The notes under the pieces: generated by a model
Seen by the model: only the letters and a program-made list of their open reading frames with translations
Told to the model about the DNA's origin: nothing
Databases searched by the model: none
Program-made: the position numbers and the translations under genes
In this document: positions 37,101-47,833 of the stretch, in pieces
Numbering within the stretch: the stretch's first letter is position 1
How the letters are laid out: every line of letters starts with the position of its first letter
From: Saccharina japonica
Taxonomy: Eukaryota > Sar > Phaeophyceae > Laminariales > Laminariaceae
DNA: 64,000 bases
NCBI GenBank assembly: GCA_008828725.1
Contig: MEHQ01000142.1
Location: 81,465-145,464 of the forward strand
Direction: 5' to 3'

Positions 37101-40100
37101 TAACAAGGTGCTCCAAGCTTGGCACATGGGAATTTTTTAGAGAGTGGAGAAGGGGTGTTGGGGGGTGTTGGGGAGGGGGGGCGGGTGTACTCATGTCGTG
37201 CATCGGGAGGACTGAAGAAAAAAAATTGTTTCAACTGTATTAACGTTTCGAGAGCAAAAACAAACTGCAACCAGAGCTGTGTATAGATTGCAGTACGTAA
37301 CCGAAGGGTTTTTGACCTTTTTAGGCATGCGGCTTATTAGGACTGCACTCCCGTTTCGGAGACAACACACTTGGAATTAGAGTCAGATTTAGGTACACGT
37401 ACACTGCAGTAGTGAAATAAATGGTTAAGCAGGTTTTGCATGCTTTTGGGCATCAAGAAACAACCCACGCTTGTCATTTAAAAAAAAAGCGCCCTTTTTT
37501 TTTTGGCACTCCTATGGCGGCTATTTCTTACGGTAGAAAATAAATGATTCCCCTGCCCCTCCCCCCTGCCAGAGCACGACTTCTGTCCATTTTTTTTTTG
37601 TGTACTGTCCTACCTGCTGCCGCTGCCTCCATCGCCTCCTCTTTGTCCGGACATACTACCCCCCCCGCCTCTGCCACGCCGCCCCCGCCCCCCCCCCCCC
37701 GCCCTCCCCTAGCCCCCGCTGACGCTTGCCATCTCGACCCGCTGTCTGTCTGCTCGTCCGTCCGAAGGCGCAAGGCTGGGCCGAACAGCTAACGGCTCTG
37801 GGCGACCGTTTGTTCGACTCCGACAACGTCCCCGCCGCCCACGCCTTGTTCTTGGTGTCGGGCATGCAAGTGGAACTCCCGACGACGAAGGGCGCCAGGA
37901 TCGTTCTTCCCGGAGTGGACCACCGAAAGCCGGCTCATAGGTATGATGTACGTATAGGGGTCGTTACTTTTTCACCGTTTTACGAAGAACTCTTACTACG
38001 GGGGACTATAGTAAACACTAGTTAATAGGACCTACGGTACACACAAAAACATACATAATTCCATATTTTTCAGGGCCTTCCTCGGGAAAAATCCCGAACG
38101 TTTCGGGAATCGAGGTAAATCAACCATATCAAACTAACCAAGGAGGAATAAACAATGGAAAAAGCACCTTAAGAAAGACAAAACCACGGCGAATCAAATG
38201 ACGGTGTTTTTTTTTTTTTTTTACGAAGTAGGAACCGCGGTATGGTCCATGGTAATTTGCCACGGGAATTACAAAAAAAACACCGTCATTTGATTCGCCG
38301 TGGTTTTGTCTTTCTTAAGGTGCTTTTTCCATTGTTTATTCCTCCTTGGTTAGTTTGATATGGTTGATTTACCTCGATTCCCGAAACGTTCGGGAATTTT
38401 CCCGAGGAAGGCCCTGATATTTTTACTATTAATAGCAATATTTGGTCCTATTCACTATGGTTCCCCCGTACAGGGGACCATAGTGAATAGTAGGAGCTAC
38501 GGTACGCACATAAACCTACATATTTCCATATTTTTACTATTAATCAACCCTTTTAAGACTGCAGTCCGGTTTTGGGGACAATCCACTCTAATTCCAAGTA
38601 GATTGTCCCCAAAACGGGACACCAGTCCTATAAAGGTTAATATTAAAATCTGATCCTACGTATTTACTGTAGATCCCCGTGACAGTAAAAAATTGGAAAT
38701 ATAGATTTTTCTGTGTGCACCATATGTCCTTCCGGTATTTACTATTGTCCCCCGTGATAGGATTCTAACGAGGTTTCTTGTGCTCTACCAACCCGATGCA
38801 ATATAAAACCACCTGGTAAATTGGTATTCTAACTCCTTACTTGAGAAAGTTTTCAGGAACCGCCAGTGAGACATGAATTATTTGTGGTTTCCTGAAAAGC
38901 GCAATTCCATTATACCCTATCAATAGCGTGCTCTCAGAGAACAATCTGGTGTGTGACTTGTTGGCGCTATTATACCGTAGCCTCGTCGTCATTTTTTCGA
39001 GGGGGGGGGGGTGAGGGGGAGAGACAGAGGGATGTGGCTCCCCGCCTTTCTCTCTGACCGAGCACCTACTTGCTCCCGGTAACGATAACGCTTGCAGGGC
39101 CCTGCGAACGCGAGAGGCCACCGATGCCGTTCACGTCCTGGAGGTGCTGGAGGTGGCTTTCAGCGACGGCGGTCGTGGGAAACAAAACAGCGCGGTCCAG
39201 GTGAAGAAAAAGCGCGATCGACCCCGTCCTTCTCATTTTTTTTTCTTGTTCTAATATTTTTTTCAGGGTTGTTCACAGGTCATAACCCGACGCGCGGGTC
39301 GGGTCGGGTCGGGTCGGGTCGGGTCGGGTCGGGTCGGGTCGGGTCAGGTGTTAGCAAAAATATCACGGGGTCGGGTCGGGTCGGGTCGGGTCGGATTGGG
39401 TGACCCCATCCGACCCGACTCGCGACTTTTGACCCGACCCGTAAACAACCCTGTTTTTGTTCCTGTTCTCTTTTGTCTCGTGTCCTTCTGGTCTCGTTTT
39501 CTCGTGTTCTTGTGTGCTCGTGGTTCTACGTTATCGTCTTCTTGCATTCTCCTATTGTCTGATTATCTTGTTGTGCTGTTCTGTTCTCCTGCCCTTCTTG
39601 ACATTTGTCGAATGTTGGGACTTGTTCGCCGCTAACGCGTGCACCGCGCAGGTAACTTATGCAGCAGCAGCAGGCGTTTCGCCGCGCGTGTAAACCAGCA
39701 GCAGTTGCGCCGCACATTTAGCCCGGCAGCACTTGCGCCGCGCTTTTAACTAGGCAGCAGTTACGCCGCCGCCGCGTTTTCGAGCTCAGCGGCAGCAAAA
39801 TACGATTACAGCATTATAATGCGATGCGACGCAGTGTATAGCAAGGCAGCTCATGTCGCCAGGAAGACGGAACGGTCGGTATTACTACCTCCAACTGCTG
39901 GAGGAGGGCTTAGGCGATACCTTCAGCACTATTTATATGTACCGTACGTTTTCCATAAAATGTTGTTTTTCTGTCGCAATGTTTAATCATGTTTATCCCT
40001 CCTGATTCCTGATACTCGCTGTCACTCCCGTTTTGCTTGTCTTTCTTGACTTGTTTTTTTTCCCCCTTGGGGCAGGGACACAAGCTTCGCATGGCCATGA

Positions 40101-43100
40101 GACTGGCAGACTTGGGCTTCGTGGAAAAGGCCCACTGCTACGTTCAGAGCGCTCAGGCAGAGGTGAAACCATACATTTTCACTCCATATTTGAATTTCAA
40201 GTACAGAAATACAGAAATTCAGAACACACCCTCCCCCATGCCCGAATGAAAATCCCACCAATGGGATGGAATTTCTTTCTGTACATACATACAGCCAAAA
40301 CAAACAGCGCTCTTACTGTAGTTGTTTTTTCATTTATTTTCGGTAGGTATACCCCCCCCCTGTTTCTAGAGTTCTCTGGATTAGCGGTGTGGTGGTACTG
40401 TTTTGTTTTTGGGCAGGTACCCTCACAGGAAACCTAGTTTGTAGCTTTAACGTAGACTGGACCAGCCTGGGATATCTATCACCCGGACAGAGTGTGGTGT
40501 TCTGCACTGACTTCAATATCGAGCATTGTTGCTGGTGTTCTTCTCACAATGCTACGACGGTCGAGGCGCACCATGTTTTTGCCCTTTAAGGGTGGTCACT
40601 TGAGGAGCTCAATACCCCCACCCAAAAACTGATTTCGGAGAAAAATAAAAGTGCTATATACCCGATAGACAATGGTATGGCTGGCCTAAGTACACAATGA
40701 AAAATGTTGCAACACAATAAATACATTTGGACGATTTTGGCCTGGTGAAGCCCTTAAGAACTGGTCCCCACATATTTGGGGAGAAACTACTTGGAATTAG
40801 TGTGGGACACTTTTTTTTCAGTTCTGAATGGGTTAAGAAGCCCCGTCCTTCAATTTTTTTTTAATAATTTCAGCCGAAAAGTGCTACTCGTACCTCTGTC
40901 ATATGGCACGCGTCATGAGCGAACCACTTAGGGAGTGTTAAGACAGCGACCAAAACAACGATACGTTCAACATTTTTGGTTGTTATCAACCTCCTACGAC
41001 CAGTGTGAGCGCCCAGCACTCCTGGTAGGTCATGCGGCGCGCCGTCGTGCCGTTAGACTCCTTGCATCGCAACTACTAATATTACGGGGGACCATAGTAG
41101 TCAGGACCCATCACGTACACCAAAACCTATATATTCCAGTATTTTTACTAGCATTTTTTTGTCCTGATTACTATGGTTCCCCGTAATGTGAATCGGACAC
41201 CAACACTGATACGTACATATCGTCGCCCAATCACGCCGTGGCCGTTGGTGTAACCGTCACTTTGTAACGCCAATTTTTCCGTCTGAACTCCCAAGACGGT
41301 TATAACTCATCACCATAATCTAATCCGTGGTCACAAGACAGGCTCCACTAACTCTCGAGTGGAACGAATAATACCTCAGGAACACAAAAACATGTACGTA
41401 AAGTGAGACATAGTTGAAGCAAATGGTCCACCTCAGGCGAGGTCTTTTCACCATTCTGAGCGTCACAAGCCCCCCCCCCGTGGTCAATGGTCAAATGACT
41501 AAGGCAAGCAACAAATGAGTACGCCCCCCCCCCCCCCCCTTCCCCTTGTGTGTCGAACTCCAACCAGGTCGCCGCGATGGGCGGCCGGTCGCGGGGCGGG
41601 TCGGAGCAACGGAGCCCGTACTCCCCTCAGTTCATCACCGCCTTGCACGAGTTTGGAGACCGTGCCCGCGCTTCTCTGGGGGTGGAGGCCGCCACCGGTG
41701 GCGGTGGGGGTGGGGGTGGCGGTAACTCGGAAGGCGGTGGGCGTAAGGGGGAGAAGACTACTGCGGGGTCTGCGGCTGCGGAGGCAGGGGGCTGGCTGCT
41801 CAACAGGTAAGATTGCTGTGAAGGAAGGGTGGCATCATTCGTCGACCTAATGTCAACTGTTGCACTAACTGGGGGTTTATGCATAGCTTACCGGTATGTA
41901 CTTGCTTGTTGAGTTCTGCGAGTGGTCGTTCCAATCATGTAGTGGACGTTCCCGACCGTACGCCCCCTGATACTTCCGTCTCGTCGTCTAACGTTCGTAC
42001 GCCTGTCTGTGGTTCGTCTGGCTCTGTCGCTCGTAAGTCTCGGCTGTCAGACAACTGAGGGTTTATTCATACTACAAGCTTACCGGTATGTTTTGCTCTT
42101 GTCTTTCGGTTTGTGTGTTTTTTTCTGGTTGGTGTGTGTGTGTATTTTTTGTGCTTTGGTGGTTTTTGTGTCTGTATATGTGACGTTTCGGCGTGTCGTT
42201 TGGGAGTGTCGGTTAAATTGGTGCCCCTGGGGGGATTTCACTAACTGCTAAAAAACTAGTCCAGCACAACCATTGACATTTCTGGTACTCTTGTCCCCGA
42301 AGCGCGAGTGACGTTCAAACCGAATCAAGCTTAGCAGTTGCCACGCCTAAGTTGCCACTCCTAGTGTGTGTTCGTGTTGCCGAGGCTCAGGGGATATTCT
42401 TGGTGTTGTTGCGAACCTTCAACCACCCTCGTCGTGGCGACGTGAACACACAACTCATCCGAGACGTGAGATACAGCGACGGAACGAGCGCACCGAGCCC
42501 GGCTAGCTGAGAGGTTACGTTTAGTAGCCGAAGCAGCCTTCTGACCCTCCCGCCCTGATGTATGCGACGGTATATAGAGGTGCACCACCTGTAAGCCGTA
42601 AGCCTTCTGAGGGTGGTCAGTCACTTGAGGAGCTCTATACCTGCAGTAGCCTGCACACTGATTTTGGAGGAAAATAAAATTGCTACCTGGTGAACAATGA
42701 ATGCCCTATATATGGTCCGAGTATACAATGGACGATATTTCAATACAAGAATGGTTGATAGTGCGACGATTTTGGGTTAAGGAGCCCGATCATTCAGAAA
42801 CCATTTCAGCCAGAAAAAGGTATACCTATACCTCTATCGCAGCACGCGTCGCCCTACCCAATCACCTACCCACCCACCCGCTCACCCTCCTACCGATTCC
42901 GAGAGCTTTCCGGCCTTCGTTCTCACGACTCTCGCGGCCGAAACTTTAAGTTATACGAAGTATATACGTACCGTACGTACTCGATTCAACGCTACCGTCG
43001 GGGAAAGTTTCACGTGTGCCTGTGCCGTCTTAACTTAACCAGTCCCCCTTCCACCGCTCGTATCGGACACAAAAACGCCCCGCTCATCCCCCTTCCCCCT

Positions 43101-45598
43101 CCACTCTCCCCTCCGCAGAGTGACGAGCCTGGTGAAGACATCTGCCACCCCCGGACCCGCCCCGACAAACGCCAGACCATCGACATCGAAACCCCAACCC
43201 GCGGAGCCCGGCCAAGGCGCACCTGACTCCGCCAAGTGGCAGGCCCCGCAGCCTTCATCCACCGCCCCTGCCCGGCAGCAGCAGACGCCCTTTGCGAGGG
43301 AGGCGGGAGTAGGACGGGGGGCGGGGAACACACACCCGTCCCCCCCTTCCTCGACGGGGACCGGTACGCCTCCTCTTCCTCTCCCCTCCGCCATCGGAGG
43401 AGGCTCCCCTTGGTCGGCGGCACCATCAGCCGGCAAAGCGCGGTCGCGAAAAACGTTCGAGCCTAACCCGGGGCCTCGGCCTCCGGGCGTCGGGGTCGAG
43501 AGACCTTCCGCGCTACCGTCGCCGAGGGAAGGGGGTGCCTTCCCAGTGGGGGGAGCAGGAGTGGGGGCGGGGGCGGCTGCGCCGCCGCCGCCGCCGCCGC
43601 AGCAGCGGCAAGCGTTCCCGGGAGCCGCGGGAGGAGGGAGGTTTGGGCAGATTCCCCGCAACACCGGGTCTCCAGCTTTCGGAGAAAGCTTCGGCAATGC
43701 GTTCGGTTCCTCGGGATCGCCCAGTTCCCCCACCCTTGCCCCACCTGCTCTCGCCTCTGCTCCTGGTCCTGGCCCTGGCCCTGGTCTGCAGGGGGGTTCG
43801 GAGGGGCCGCCGGCGGTGGGTGGCGCCGAAGCGAGCGGGGCAGCCGCCGCGGTAGCTAAGGGTATTATGGCGCGGGGAGGGGGCAGCGGAGGGGCGGTGC
43901 CTGGGTTCCCGCACGTGAACAGCGCGCCCATGCTGCGCGCGGATAAGTGGAACGACGCGGCCACGCAGGGGGCGGGTGGAGGTGGAGGGGCTGGACCACC
44001 AAGGCAGCGCGGGGGGGACGAGGCGGCGGGGGGTGGAGCGGGGGCGGGGGCCGGGGGGGGGGATGGGGGGGGTAAGGGGGCGGGGGGCAAGGGCAAGGGT
44101 GGGGGTGGTGATCAGGCGCCGAAGAGCGAGCCTAGGAAGGGGACCAAGGGGAAGGGGATTCAGCGGAGGGCTAGCGTTGGCGCCCCCGCGGCGGGAGCGA
44201 AGCCGGGGCGCTTGGCGAAGATCATGTCCAAGTGGCTGTACCCGGAGGCTAAGGTAGGTTTTGTTTGTGGGACGGACGGGGCGGGGCGAGGGGGGGGTCA
44301 AGGGCTTCGACTTATTGCATTTCATATTTCGGAAGTTTACATCATGAAATTTGATGAAATTGACGAGGTACGGGGTTCGTTTTGAACAGTTGAGTACATC
44401 ATACAATCCGTTAGCTCGGATCTTTAAGGCATGATTTTGTCTGAAAAATCTCCGCATATCGTAATTGTGGTCCGCGCTCGGAATGTTCTCGCAATTTTCT
44501 CGCTAGATGCAAAAGCGGCGCAGCCGCGTTTCTCGCCCCGTTTCTGGTCCGGTTTGGGTCCGGTTTGGGTTAGGGTTAGGGTTAGGGTTGGGGGTTGGGT
44601 TGGGTCTACGCCCGTACCTTGATCCCACCAGGAAGGGCTTCCTAGCTCGCAAAGCAATGCGAGAAGTGAACAGCCCGCCCCTAGGAAGATCCGAGCTAAC
44701 GAATTGTATAAGGGGCTCGAACAGTTTCTGTCAAACCCTAAAATGCAAAAATGGCATTCGTACTGCCCAATTTCTGTTTCACCACCTATTTTGCCTACCT
44801 GTACGTGGTGTTATTTACAGCAAGGATAATATTCGCGAGAGCAAGACTGCGGGTTTCTTGGAACCACTTGTCGGATAAATACATCTCATACAGTAACTAG
44901 GGCATGGTTTCCCGGCTGACGTTAACATTTCTCGCTCCCACGCCATCTTCAGACGTTAGTAGATGCGCATCCCAGCCGCAAGAATCAATCAACGCCACTA
45001 TCATACCGCTGTAACCGTTTTTGAAACCCCCACACGCCGACCCCCCCAACCCCGCCCACAGCATGCTGACGTAGGAAACGAGATGGAAGCTTACTACGAC
45101 GAAAAGGCCAAGCGCTGGGTATTCCCAGGAGAAAACCCGGGGGAAGCCGCGGCGGCAACCCCCCTAGCCCCGCCCACAACATCCCAACTCGGCAGCCCAT
45201 CGAGCTCCCAAGCGGGGGGGCCAGGAGCGGGAGGCGCCCCAGGGGGAACCTCCTCCCCGACCCCGGGGCTGGACGCAAATGATCCCCTGGCAGCGCTAAT
45301 GGCGCCTCCTCAGGTTATGATTGGAGCTCCCAGAAGGCACACTGCCACGGGCTCGGGGCCCCCTGGGGCGGGGCCTCCGTCCGGAGGGATGAGTTGGGCG
45401 GCGACGGGAGCACCGCCTGTGTCTGGTGGTGGTGGTGGTGGTGCCGGGGCGTGGGGCGGGGCGCGTGGCACCACGCGGTCTCCGTTTTCCGCTGGGGGGA
45501 ACATGACGGCTTTTGCGCCCAAGGCGCCGATGTCTTCGTCTGGAAGGGGAGGAGGCGCCTGGCAGTGGGGGGCGCGGGGCGTTGGCATGTCCGATTAG
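23572..45598 (+). CDS. SEC16: Sec16-type COPII coat assembly scaffold (giant)
   Basis: Scaffold organising ER exit sites and COPII coat assembly. Exons: 23572-28422, 28774-31369, 33717-33944, 34915-35442, 36742-37107, 37768-37940, 39098-39200, 40076-40162, 41568-41806, 43119-44253 and 45062-45598, about 3,600 residues. ATG context is ACACCATGG. Residues 1 to about 2,400 are disordered Gly/Pro/Ser/acidic sequence with repeated LGxPPxxMFG motifs. The central conserved domain starts in exon 2 (VFGFGGRLVCMHP) and runs to FPGPLSNAPMDKIKAYV and EKLLWSVAGLALQF. The alpha-solenoid follows: LLVDGKKEE-AVDASIRAGLW, LGDRLFDSDNVPAAHALFL, DAVHVLEVLEVAF, LRMAMRLADLGFVEKAHCY. The C terminus has MEAYYDEKAKRWVFPGE. 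Exon 2 has one base too many: the frame changes across a 70-base G run at 31084-31153. Splice phases agree elsewhere. Typical Sec16 proteins are shorter (about 2,000-2,400 in animals). The gene has the usual domain order. Confidence 0.9.
24455..24690 (+). repeat. Coding tandem repeat in Sec16 N-terminal region
   Basis: Five successive SRSATPPP / SRSASPP blocks alternate with GQYLPP or GSYLPP. The DNA period is 45-60 bp with silent and indel differences. The array ends in a run of CCT codons. It encodes a Ser/Pro-rich disordered linker with Arg-Ser phosphorylation-like sites. Confidence 0.85.
26585..26775 (+). repeat. Coding repeat, three acidic units in Sec16
   Basis: AELNEPRASTDR, AELTEPGASTGR and AEMTEPRASA recur at intervals of about 25-27 codons, separated by Glu/Asp-rich spacers. 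The repetition is visible in both DNA and protein. Confidence 0.75.
28631..28718 (+). mobile_element. Short LINE 3' end with C-rich tail (Sec16 intron 1)
   Basis: About 50 bp corresponds to the LINE terminus (TGTCAATGGTCAAATGCCTA then AAGCAACAAAT). A C run precedes it and a pyrimidine-rich tail follows. The tail lies 55 bp before the exon 2 acceptor at 28773 and merges with its polypyrimidine region. Confidence 0.7.
31084..31153 (+). repeat. 70-base G homopolymer inside Sec16 exon 2
   Basis: An uninterrupted G run coding for polyglycine in any frame. The frame before it and the frame carrying the Sec16 central domain after it differ by one base. Its length in this sequence is probably not exact. 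Just upstream the DNA is GGC/GGA repeats. Confidence 0.95.
31409..32756 (-). mobile_element. 5'-truncated, decayed LINE (non-LTR retrotransposon) in Sec16 intron 2
   Basis: Read on the minus strand from 32756, broken frames encode the end of a LINE reverse transcriptase and its C-terminal region: AIEYTRKWRVTA, then DQYTYLGVEISKDCSWDAHI, NKIIGKGKAHVGKMEAVL, then NMPNKRLPAIADKAVWEKV and GRAGIRWDSVVEKVWKEIG. Stops and frameshifts interrupt it. The catalytic YxDD part is missing. The 3' end reads NGQ.., a TGA stop, GTACG, then a run of C (G run at 31410-31425 on the plus strand). There is no poly(A). Confidence 0.88.
32757..32930 (-). mobile_element. Second LINE 3' end joined head-to-tail to the first
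   Basis: On the minus strand the C-terminal codons RSRNGAPSPKGCMVNGQITK are intact, followed by a stop, GTACGCCCCC and a C-rich tail (32757-32810) that abuts the truncated start of the LINE at 31409-32756. Upstream of about 32930 similarity ends. Confidence 0.8.
33094..33142. repeat. Hairpin-forming inverted repeat in Sec16 intron 2
   Basis: CTTGAGTGCG with GGGGTGGA on the left pairs with TCCACCCC and CGCACTCAAG on the right around a tiny loop. No function is evident. Confidence 0.55.
33395..33537. mobile_element. Foldback family F, copy 1, with internal 20-base C run
   Basis: Left TTCACAGGTCAAGTCG and right CCTGACCCGTGAAGACCCC are roughly inverted. The interior holds a C homopolymer and GACCC/GACCG words. 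It is related to copies at 39265-39453 and 51715-51895. Confidence 0.5.
34605..34682 (+). mobile_element. LINE family 2, 3' end with poly(C) tail (Sec16 intron 3)
   Basis: It reads TATGGTCATATGACTACGGC, then GTGCACGAACATGAGTACAC and a C run. The same terminal codons, stop and GTACACCCCC junction occur at 60358-60445 and, partly, at 37160-37215 on the minus strand. Confidence 0.65.
35371..35842. repeat. 235-bp tandem duplication spanning Sec16 exon 4 end and donor
   Basis: GAAGAGGTGGAGGCG occurs at 35401 and at 35636, and the copies are about 98% alike with only a few differences. Each unit carries the last 21 codons of exon 4 (AVTGSHEEVEALLVDGKKEE), the GTGAGG donor and the start of intron 4. 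The second copy has an in-phase AG before GCGGTT, so it could be a duplicate mini-exon. The known solenoid sequence needs only one copy. Confidence 0.92.
36330..36736. repeat. Pyrimidine satellite (CCCCTATCCCCTGT-type) before Sec16 exon 5
   Basis: About 400 bp of near-pure CCCCTAT / CCCCTGT units with drift. It ends just before the AAG acceptor of exon 5 (exon starts 36742), so it forms an exceptionally long polypyrimidine tract. It is open in several frames, giving false ORFs. Confidence 0.92.
37160..37215 (-). mobile_element. LINE family 2, short 3' end (Sec16 intron 5)
   Basis: The minus strand reads GATGCACGACATGAGTACAC then a C-rich tail, matching the termini at 34605 and 60358. It lies about 55 bp after the exon 5 donor. 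Confidence 0.5.
37315..37426. mobile_element. MITE family C, divergent copy
   Basis: Contains TAGGCATGCGGCTTATTAG, CTTGGAATTAGAGTCAGATT and ends in GGTT. It matches the element at 56641-56749 in reverse orientation. Confidence 0.55.
37998..38469. mobile_element. MITE family A copy 3, split by a hAT-like foldback
   Basis: Starts ACGGGGGACTATAGTAAA and ends TATGGTTCCCCCGT. A 346-bp element with 8-bp target duplication sits inside (38071-38416). A further family A copy follows directly at 38470. Confidence 0.8.
38071..38416. mobile_element. hAT-like foldback element with about 140-bp inverted arms
   Basis: Ends CAGGGCCTTCCTCGGG and CCCGAGGAAGGCCCTG. Arms at about 38071-38210 and 38277-38416 are nearly perfect complements around a short loop. 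It is flanked by a perfect 8-bp duplication ATATTTTT (38063-38070 and 38417-38424). The CAGGG start and 8-bp duplication fit hAT. No transposase. Confidence 0.92.
38470..38762. mobile_element. Two further family A copies with a nested family C MITE
   Basis: A family A copy runs from 38470 to about 38685 and is interrupted at 38546-38638 by a family C element (AACCCTTTTAAGACTG ... AAAGGTT). Another family A-like unit continues to about 38762 with GTCCCCCGTGATAG. Confidence 0.65.
39265..39453. mobile_element. Foldback family F, copy 2, with GGGTC pentamer array (Sec16 intron 7)
   Basis: CAGGGTTGTTCACAGGTCA at the left is inverted as TGACCCGACCCG..AACAACCCTG at the right. The inside is two blocks of GGGTC repeats. 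It lies 65 bp after the exon 7 donor. Confidence 0.75.
40750..40834. mobile_element. MITE family C copy (Sec16 intron 8)
   Basis: CCCTTAAGAACTGGTCCCC at the left, AGTTCTGAATGGGTT at the right, ACTTGGAATTAGTGTGGGAC inside. Nearly the same as 51632-51714. Confidence 0.75.
40940..41340. repeat. Dispersed repeat R, copy 2, carrying a family A MITE at 41091-41186
   Basis: Outer words (GACCAAAACAACGATA, CGACCAGTGTGAGC, ACTCCTTGCATC) match 56770-57005. The MITE has perfect ends ATTACGGGGG and CCCCGTAAT and separates matching halves, so it inserted later. Confidence 0.65.
41470..41546 (+). mobile_element. Short LINE 3' end with poly(C) tail 21 bp before Sec16 exon 9
   Basis: TGGTCAATGGTCAAATGACT, AAGGCAAGCAACAAATGA and GTACG are the terminal codons, stop and UTR of the LINE. 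A C run sits on each side. The tail (41523-41546) is effectively the polypyrimidine tract of the acceptor at 41567. Confidence 0.82.
44566..44600. repeat. Interstitial TTAGGG-type telomeric run (Sec16 intron 10)
   Basis: Three exact TTAGGG units followed by GGGGTTGGGTTGGG variants. Too short to be a chromosome end; intron location confirms it is internal. Confidence 0.8.
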
Positions 45599-46539
45599 GT
45601 AAGAGTGAAGTGAGAGGTTCTGCTGCCAGCCCTCCGCCATCGTAGGGAGGGGGCTGCGAGGTGTGGAGGGGGGGAGGATAACTGGGGGGGGGGGGGATTT
45701 ATACCTTGGGGGGGGGTGGGGATTTATGCGCTTCGTTGTTGGTGGCTGCGGAGGTGTTTCGTTGATGAACGCGCAGTGAGCGAGTGGGTATTTGATTGAT
45801 TTTGGGTTTACTAACTATTGTAGCGCTACGGGCTTGACTAATGATACCAGGTACCCTGGTATGAAATGTCAAACTAAATATCGTGGTTGGTGTTTGCTTT
45901 GCTATGCCGAGTGAACGGGTGCGTCGTTTTTTTTGTCAGGGTTTTGTCCGTTAATGGGGCCTGCGTTGGTTGTAGGGGCCCGGTATTTTTCCGCTGCTAT
46001 CGGTTGATGGGATGGGATGGGATGGGATGACCGTAATAACGTGATAAACTACGTAGTGCGTTGCGCAAACAGTAGTAGTACTTGTGATGGCGGCCTGCTG
46101 TGTTTGATCCATTTTATCAGCAGCTTCCGGTATTTGTTTCGGGCGCTGTTTCGTGCTGTCGGGCCAACAGCAATTTTATTATGGTATGAATATTAATAGC
46201 AGTTAGACGAGGCTAAGAAGGCAGCGGAAAGGAATAATATATGGCCTGTGCGTCAGAGGGGGGGAGGGCATAGACGCCTGTAACCCCTCTTCCTTGCCTT
46301 CCGTAGGGGTAATAGTATTTTGGAGGCAGTCGCCGTGCTCGACTCATGACAGCTGCTTGGTACGTTAGAGTACGGATATTCCTGTGGTCTATTTATTTGT
46401 TACCTCCCGCTTGTTTTTTTCAACCTATTAATAGTACTCGTACTCTTCTATCTGCAAGATGCATGAAACTTGAAAACGCAACAGAGCTTTTTTACAAGGG
46501 TTGAATGGATTCAGAATGTACGAATAATCAGGAGTGCGC

Positions 46540-46695
46540 ATACATCTATAATGGGGGAGGAGGGAGAAGAGCCTACTTTGTGACCCCAGATCTGAGTTAC
46601 GACTATTAATAGGAAGGAGAGAGAAAGGAAGGGCGAAGATAATAAATGGGATGGACAGACATCTATAATACGAACAGAGCTTTTTGGAAATCATC
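46540..46695. repeat. Dispersed repeat G, copy 1
   Basis: GGAGGAGGGAGAAGAGCCTA, CTTTGTGACCCCAGATCTGA and a purine-rich tail with AGGGCGAAGATAATA match 58045-58260 and 63880-64000. Confidence 0.6.
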
Positions 46696-47833
46696 ATCAC
46701 GAAACAACTTGTATCGCAGGGGTCGGAACACAGCTGTCAGCTTTCACGGAGCTTCGTCCGTGTGCCCTAACACACATGGTGTATCCCCAGCGTTATCATA
46801 ACAAGCTGGACAAGGAGCAGCCTAGCACAATGACCAGATGCAGGATGCCATGCACAGAAAACAGACAGGGAAAAGCATCCCCGTCCCCTCCATATCAGGC
46901 CAACAAAATTGAAGTGGAACTCCCCAGATAGGCGAGATGTGAGTAGAGCACAGCCGAGCCATTCCATCACAGGCTACAGCTATCCCTGCGCTGCTGATAT
47001 TCTTTAGGAAGCTCGCCACGACCTCTCAGTGCACGCTGCTGCTGCAACACGCATTGTGAGAAGCCTACGGTCACAGCGCTTGCCACAGATATCCGCCGCA
47101 GACACAACGCGTTTGGTCACCGCAAACGCAGCTTTTTAAGCCCGGGACAGCACTGGATCGAAAGGGGCCAGAGGGCCAGAGAGGAGCACGCTAGCACATG
47201 GCGGTGAGAAGACGATAGTACCGTGCGATGCGTTATATACATAGCCCCTGATCCTCTAGTCCAAACTTGGAGGACTTCCTGGTAGCGCCGGAGAAGGACA
47301 CGGTTGCTGTAGTTTGCATTGAGAGAGCTTTTCTTACCAATAGCTCCGTTCTGGCTTCAAATAAACGGGCCAGTATCCATCCTCCATCCTCCCAGAGGAT
47401 AGGGATATAGAACCCACGACCCAACGCGGTCCTCCTCTGCGCAAGGCTGACCGGTGTTCTTTGTGCGCCAGCGGTGGCCCCGGGCTGGCCCCGCTGGATG
47501 ACTCGCGAGTTGAGGTCGGGATGGGAGATGCGGGCATGCGCGCCACTGCTGCGAGATCCTTTTTGCGGAATGAAAACCTAGGAGCTGCTTTTCACCCGTT
47601 ATCGCTTTGCCTCGTACCCAAAGGAGTCACCGACCTCCTTCTCGAGGAAGAAGCTCGTACTCGTACTCTTTACGTAGAACTGCTGTAGAAAACGTTGCAG
47701 CAGCATGTATGGGCCCGCCAACAACACTCATGTAAGTACTCTTACGTAAATATGAGACATACGTACTCGAAGTCTGAGCAAGGCTTAGAACCTTATTGTG
47801 ACACAATCCTTGAACAACCTTGAGCATACCAGG

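Noticed and set aside
36183..37140. ORFs of 180-290 codons rich in Pro/Leu/Tyr
   Set aside because: They are translations of the CCCCTAT satellite; only the part from 36742 is coding.
43035..44457. Minus-strand ORFs of over 300 codons opposite Sec16 exon 10
   Set aside because: Antisense to a Gly-rich coding exon whose sense frame ends in the conserved MSKWLYPEAK and a good donor.
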